Positions 32,866 to 35,991 of a DNA stretch of 35,991 nt are shown in pieces. The stretch is from contig SCEG01000030.1 in the NCBI GenBank assembly GCA_004102805.1, positions 1-35,991 of the forward strand, written 5' to 3'. Origin of the DNA: Muribaculaceae bacterium Isolate-002 (NCI). GTDB lineage: Bacteria > Bacteroidota > Bacteroidia > Bacteroidales > Muribaculaceae. Position numbers and translations under genes: made by a program. The notes below the pieces were generated by a model. It saw only the letters and a program-made list of their open reading frames with translations. It ran no database searches and had not been told where the DNA came from. Position 1 is the stretch's first letter. Each line of letters opens with the position of its first letter.

Positions 32866-32904
32866 GATGAATAAATAAACAGTTGAAATTGCAGTGTCCG
32901 GTAA

Positions 32905-32919
32905 TATCACGTTGTGATA
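32905..32919. promoter_or_regulatory. Operator-like palindrome upstream of the patatin gene
   Basis: TATCAC and GTGATA form a perfect 6-bp inverted repeat around GTT, about 40 bases before the chosen patatin start. It resembles a dimeric regulator half-site pair, but no regulator gene is nearby. Confidence 0.25.
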
Positions 32920-32976
32920 CTATAACGTCAGATATCGGCTTATTGTTGAACGGGGCAGCCGGTTGCTGTTCCGGTT

Positions 32977-33546
32977 TCAGTCACGGAACTTTATCTGTCC
33001 GTCAGCATCGGCATCGATGATGGCGAGAGAAATAAGGTCATAGCCTTCGCGGCGAAGCTGGTCGCCGCCGCCTTGAAATCCTTTTTCTATTATGAAACAC
33101 ATAGCTTCGAGGTTGGCTCCCGACATGGTGCACAGGTCGATTGCTCCGCGGGCGGCGTTGCCATAAGCAAGGAAGTCATCGACAAACACCACATTGTCTT
33201 CTGCCGACAGGAAGTCTTCCGATATGCATACCGTGTACCAGCGGTCTTTTGTAAAAGAATGGACTTCGGTGACATAGAAGTCGCTCATCGTTTTCGGTGT
33301 TTTCTTCTTGATGAACACCACAGGAAGCTGCATGACGTAGCCAAGAAGAATCGCAGGTGCGATGCCGCTTGCCTCTATCGTGATGATTTTGTTGATATTG
33401 CGCCCTTCGAGACGGCGTGCGAATTCCTTTGCTACCTCCATCATCAGGTTCGGGTCAAGCTGATGATTGAGAAAGCTGTCGACTTTGATGATGCCTCCCT
33501 GGAGTGCACGGCCGTCCTGGATAATGCGTTGGCGTAAAATTTCCAT
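32977..33546 (-). CDS. xpt: Xanthine phosphoribosyltransferase
   Basis: A 189-residue cytosolic enzyme, normal size for Xpt, converting xanthine and PRPP to XMP in purine salvage. Signatures are [11 protein letters not shown] (about 22-32), [11 protein letters not shown] near 55, the KKKTPKTM loop near 80 and the PRPP-binding motif [16 protein letters not shown] near 119-134. It starts 27 bases after the MurF-Alr stop on the same strand. A -7-like TATATTTG (33554-33561) lies just before its ATG. No purine riboswitch fits in the short gap. Confidence 0.93.
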   Translation of the reverse strand: MEILRQRIIQDGRALQGGIIKVDSFLNHQLDPNLMMEVAKEFARRLEGRNINKIITIEASGIAPAILLGYVMQLPVVFIKKKTPKTMSDFYVTEVHSFTKDRWYTVCISEDFLSAEDNVVFVDDFLAYGNAARGAIDLCTMSGANLEAMCFIIEKGFQGGGDQLRREGYDLISLAIIDADADGQIKFRD

Positions 33547-33553
33547 AGTTTTA

Positions 33554-33561
33554 CAAATATA
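33554..33561 (-). promoter_or_regulatory. -7-like element TATATTTG immediately before xpt
   Basis: The minus strand reads TATATTTG ending eight bases before the xpt ATG. No -33 TTTG is found at the expected distance. If active it would give a leaderless or nearly leaderless xpt message. Confidence 0.35.
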
Positions 33562-33573
33562 GTGAATGACTGA

Positions 33574-35850
33574 TTATTCGCGGTAATAGATGCGTTTGAC
33601 ACGCGGAGATATCGATGTCAGTATCTCGTAGGGGATTGTGGTCAGAGTGTCGGCGAGCATCTGCGGAGTGATTGTGTCGCCGAATATCTCCACGCGGTCG
33701 CCTACTTCGCACACGGCGTCGGTGACATCGATCATGCATATATCCATGCATATCGACCCAACGGTGGGGCAGAGGTGTCCGTTGACGGCAAACGATGCGT
33801 TGCCGTAGCCGAGATGACGGTCAATGCCGTCGGCATATCCTACAGGCACGGTGGCTATAACGGAGTCGCGGGTCAGACGTCCGCGGCGGTTGTAACCTAC
33901 AGTGTCGCCGGCTTTCCAATGCTTTATGGATATGACGGTGGAGGTGAGACGCGACACATTGCGCAGCTCTGACATCGAGCCGTCATACATCGTGGGAATG
34001 CCGTAGAGGCCTATTCCGAGGCGCACGAAATCATATTGATGCTCCGGAAAGCGCACGATGCCAGTAGAGTTGAGTATATGCCGCTTCACATGGTAGGGGA
34101 GAGTCTTTGACAATATCTCATAGCAGCGGTTGAAAATGGCGAACTGTTTGAGCGTGTAGTCATCCTCCGACGGCTCGTCGGCACATGCGAGATGCGAGAA
34201 TACGGTCTTGGCATATATATGTCGAGTCTCCGACAGCATTGCCGCCACACGTGGCATATCCTCCTCGAGAAATCCCAGCCGGCGCATGCCTGTGTCGATT
34301 TTGAGATGAATAGGGAAACGCACATCCTCGCCATATTCCGCAAAATGGTCGCAGAGCTGTTCGAGCAGTTCGAAACTGTAGACTTCAGGCTCGAGGTCAT
34401 ACAGGTAGAGTGTGCGGAAGTCATACACCCGCGGATTTAGCACGATAATCGGCATTGTGACACCGCACCGACGCAGTTCGATACCTTCGTCGACAACAGC
34501 TACGGCGATATATGCCGCGCCTTGTTCCTGAAGTGTGCGAGCCAGTTCAACCGACCCGGCTCCGTAGCCGTGGGCCTTGAGCATGCACACAATTCCGGTA
34601 GAGGGCTTTACTTTCGACCGGAAGAAATTGAAATTATGCACCATCGCGTCGAGGTTTACCTCCATGAGCGTCTCGTGCTGTTTGTCCTCGAGTATTGCCA
34701 CCACCTTATCCACACCCGCGTTGCCGGAGGTGTTGACAACGATGATTTCATCGTGAAAGTCATTCTTGACAATACTGTCAGGGCGGGCGAGGTCGGTTGT
34801 GCGGCACTTGCTGATGCCGTATCTCTCGGAAATCTGTTTCAGTTCGGCGCAATACCTGCCGGCGGTCTCTTCATCGACAATAACCGATACCGGAACATTG
34901 CCCCCGGCCTGACGTCTGGCAAAATCGAGAGCTCCGCAGAGTGCCACCGGATCCTCGCTGAGACGGTTGGCGATAATGCGGCAGTTGTTGACTCCGTCGA
35001 TGACTTCAAGACGTGTGACAGGACGCAACGGTGACTGCGGCACGCATATCTTCACTCCGGTTACCTCGGCGAGTTTTCTGACATAACACAGACAGTCGGT
35101 AAAATCCCGACCCGTTCCGGCATGCACACCTATAAGCTGTTTGTCGGGATATCGTCGGTGAAGCAGTTGCTCCTGGTCGGGGTCATCGATGTTGTATATG
35201 ATTGTGTGGCAGTTGCCGAACAGGGAGATTTTTTCCTCGATCTTATCACGGCGGCTGTCAAATCCGTCATCATGTTCGTCGGTAATGACAGTGAGAACAC
35301 CAATGTCGGGACGTATCATTCCGGCCAGCCTCTCCATCTCGGCTTTCCGTGATATGCCGGCTTCCACGATAGCCACACCGGCAGTCGGGTCGAGCTGCCA
35401 CAATGACAAAGGCACTCCCACCTGAGAGTTGTATGACCGCGGACTGCGGGTGACAACGCCGCTGTCGCTGCAGTTGAAGAAAAGTTCCTTTACGGTGGTT
35501 TTGCCGATGCTTCCGGTAATTGCCACGACAGGTGCGGTCAGTTTACTACGGCACAATCCGCCCACCTTCTGAAGTGCGGCGAGCGTATCGTCAGTCTTTA
35601 TGAAATTTACATCGTCAGATGCATTCCATTGAGGGTCTATGTGGTCGACTATGAAATTGTTTACGCCCTTGCCGATCAGTTCGGGTATGTATGTGTGGCC
35701 GTCGTTGTTGGCTGTGCGGAGCGCCACAAATAAAGTTTTCTCCGGATTGACGAGCAGACGGCTGTCGGTCAGCAGCTCTTCGACCATGCATGGTCTTATG
35801 CATGAGTCTTGTGCGAAAAGAGTTGCTATGTCTGCTATATTCATTTTCAT
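33574..35850 (-). CDS. murF-alr: Bifunctional MurF ligase / alanine racemase fusion
   Basis: A fusion of UDP-MurNAc-tripeptide:D-Ala-D-Ala ligase (first ~395 residues) and PLP alanine racemase (rest), typical of Bacteroidetes. Numbering from the ATG at 35877: MurF part has TDSR (38-40), ATP loop TGSIGKTT (121-128) and VEAGISRKAEM. The racemase has PLP Lys434 in KAHGYGAG, KIDTGMRRLGF, catalytic Tyr662 in VGYNRRGR, and GSICMDICMIDVTD. I favour a start at 35850 (MKMNIADIATLF) but 35877 or 35844 are possible. The MurF C-terminal motif DDSYN(S/A) expected near 300 is replaced here by IIANRLSEDP. It makes D-Ala and attaches D-Ala-D-Ala to the wall precursor. Confidence 0.93.
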   Translation of the reverse strand: MKMNIADIATLFAQDSCIRPCMVEELLTDSRLLVNPEKTLFVALRTANNDGHTYIPELIGKGVNNFIVDHIDPQWNASDDVNFIKTDDTLAALQKVGGLCRSKLTAPVVAITGSIGKTTVKELFFNCSDSGVVTRSPRSYNSQVGVPLSLWQLDPTAGVAIVEAGISRKAEMERLAGMIRPDIGVLTVITDEHDDGFDSRRDKIEEKISLFGNCHTIIYNIDDPDQEQLLHRRYPDKQLIGVHAGTGRDFTDCLCYVRKLAEVTGVKICVPQSPLRPVTRLEVIDGVNNCRIIANRLSEDPVALCGALDFARRQAGGNVPVSVIVDEETAGRYCAELKQISERYGISKCRTTDLARPDSIVKNDFHDEIIVVNTSGNAGVDKVVAILEDKQHETLMEVNLDAMVHNFNFFRSKVKPSTGIVCMLKAHGYGAGSVELARTLQEQGAAYIAVAVVDEGIELRRCGVTMPIIVLNPRVYDFRTLYLYDLEPEVYSFELLEQLCDHFAEYGEDVRFPIHLKIDTGMRRLGFLEEDMPRVAAMLSETRHIYAKTVFSHLACADEPSEDDYTLKQFAIFNRCYEILSKTLPYHVKRHILNSTGIVRFPEHQYDFVRLGIGLYGIPTMYDGSMSELRNVSRLTSTVISIKHWKAGDTVGYNRRGRLTRDSVIATVPVGYADGIDRHLGYGNASFAVNGHLCPTVGSICMDICMIDVTDAVCEVGDRVEIFGDTITPQMLADTLTTIPYEILTSISPRVKRIYYRE

Positions 35851-35931
35851 TTTGTCAGTGATATCATTAGTGTCCACTAAAAAATCATAAGAGTTCTTTG
35901 AAATTGTTGATATTCTGGTTGTTACATCTAA

Positions 35932-35963
35932 TTTGCAAGCGAACGGATTTCAATTTACTTTTG
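35932..35963 (+). promoter_or_regulatory. Consensus promoter firing rightward out of the window
   Basis: TTTG at 35932-35935 and TACTTTTG at 35956-35963 are 20 bases apart and match the -33 and -7 elements. It points away from murF-alr, so a plus-strand gene should start just beyond the right edge. Confidence 0.65.
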
Positions 35964-35991
35964 CGGTCATAATCAGACCGATATGCATAAA

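Noticed and set aside
32866..32976. Purine or other riboswitch between xpt and the patatin gene
   Set aside because: Only a short 6-bp inverted repeat is present; no conserved aptamer blocks were recognised.
1..35991. CRISPR arrays, prophage or conjugative genes
   Set aside because: No regularly spaced direct repeats, phage structural genes, integrases or tra genes were found on reading both strands.

Overview
The window looks like a chromosomal segment of a gut-type Bacteroidales bacterium, most likely Muribaculaceae or a close relative. The lineage call is inferred from gene content and not from a database search. Supporting signs are a fused MurF-alanine racemase, an S16 protein with a long Ala/Glu/Lys tail, a surface B12-binding propeller next to BtuB, the order HU - tiny Lys/Arg protein - RNase G, lack of obvious Shine-Dalgarno sites, and several promoters of the Bacteroidetes type (-33 TTTG, about 19-20 bases, -7 TAnnTTTG). 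No CRISPR array, prophage, transposase or rRNA is seen.

Positions 1-9950 (minus strand) hold a tight seven-gene run. From its upstream end it encodes a secreted amidase-like protein with a split catalytic domain, a family 2 glycosyltransferase, a DUF4922/HIT-like protein, a SpoIID/LytB-domain protein, an AmpG/MurT-like transporter, a NamZ-type exo-N-acetylmuramidase (DUF1343) and a BadF-type amino-sugar kinase. The last three form a plausible route for releasing, importing and phosphorylating MurNAc from peptidoglycan. A 24-bp palindrome and an intrinsic terminator follow. A beta-helix lipoprotein gene lies upstream of the run.

Positions 11550-15500 (plus strand) hold a queuosine-precursor transporter behind a good promoter and a probable preQ1-I-like riboswitch, a HAD phosphatase, an HU protein, a 29-residue basic protein missed by length cut-offs, and an RNase E/G enzyme.

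Positions 15500-19180 (minus strand) are a vitamin B12 uptake unit: a cobalamin riboswitch leader, a BtuG-like lipoprotein and a BtuB-like TonB-dependent receptor. A B12-dependent methionine synthase (MetH) lies about 4 kb further on, so cobalamin capture and use sit close together.

Positions 19290-23170 hold a DUF349 protein, an undecaprenyl-phosphate sugar phosphotransferase and a two-tRNA transcription unit (Val-GAC, Arg-TCT) with clear promoter and terminator. Positions 26875-35991 hold a DcaP-like porin, a long palindromic repeat, S16, a pRiA4b ORF-3-like protein, a patatin/outer-membrane-barrel fusion, xanthine phosphoribosyltransferase, the MurF-Alr fusion, and a strong plus-strand promoter at the right edge that fires out of the window.
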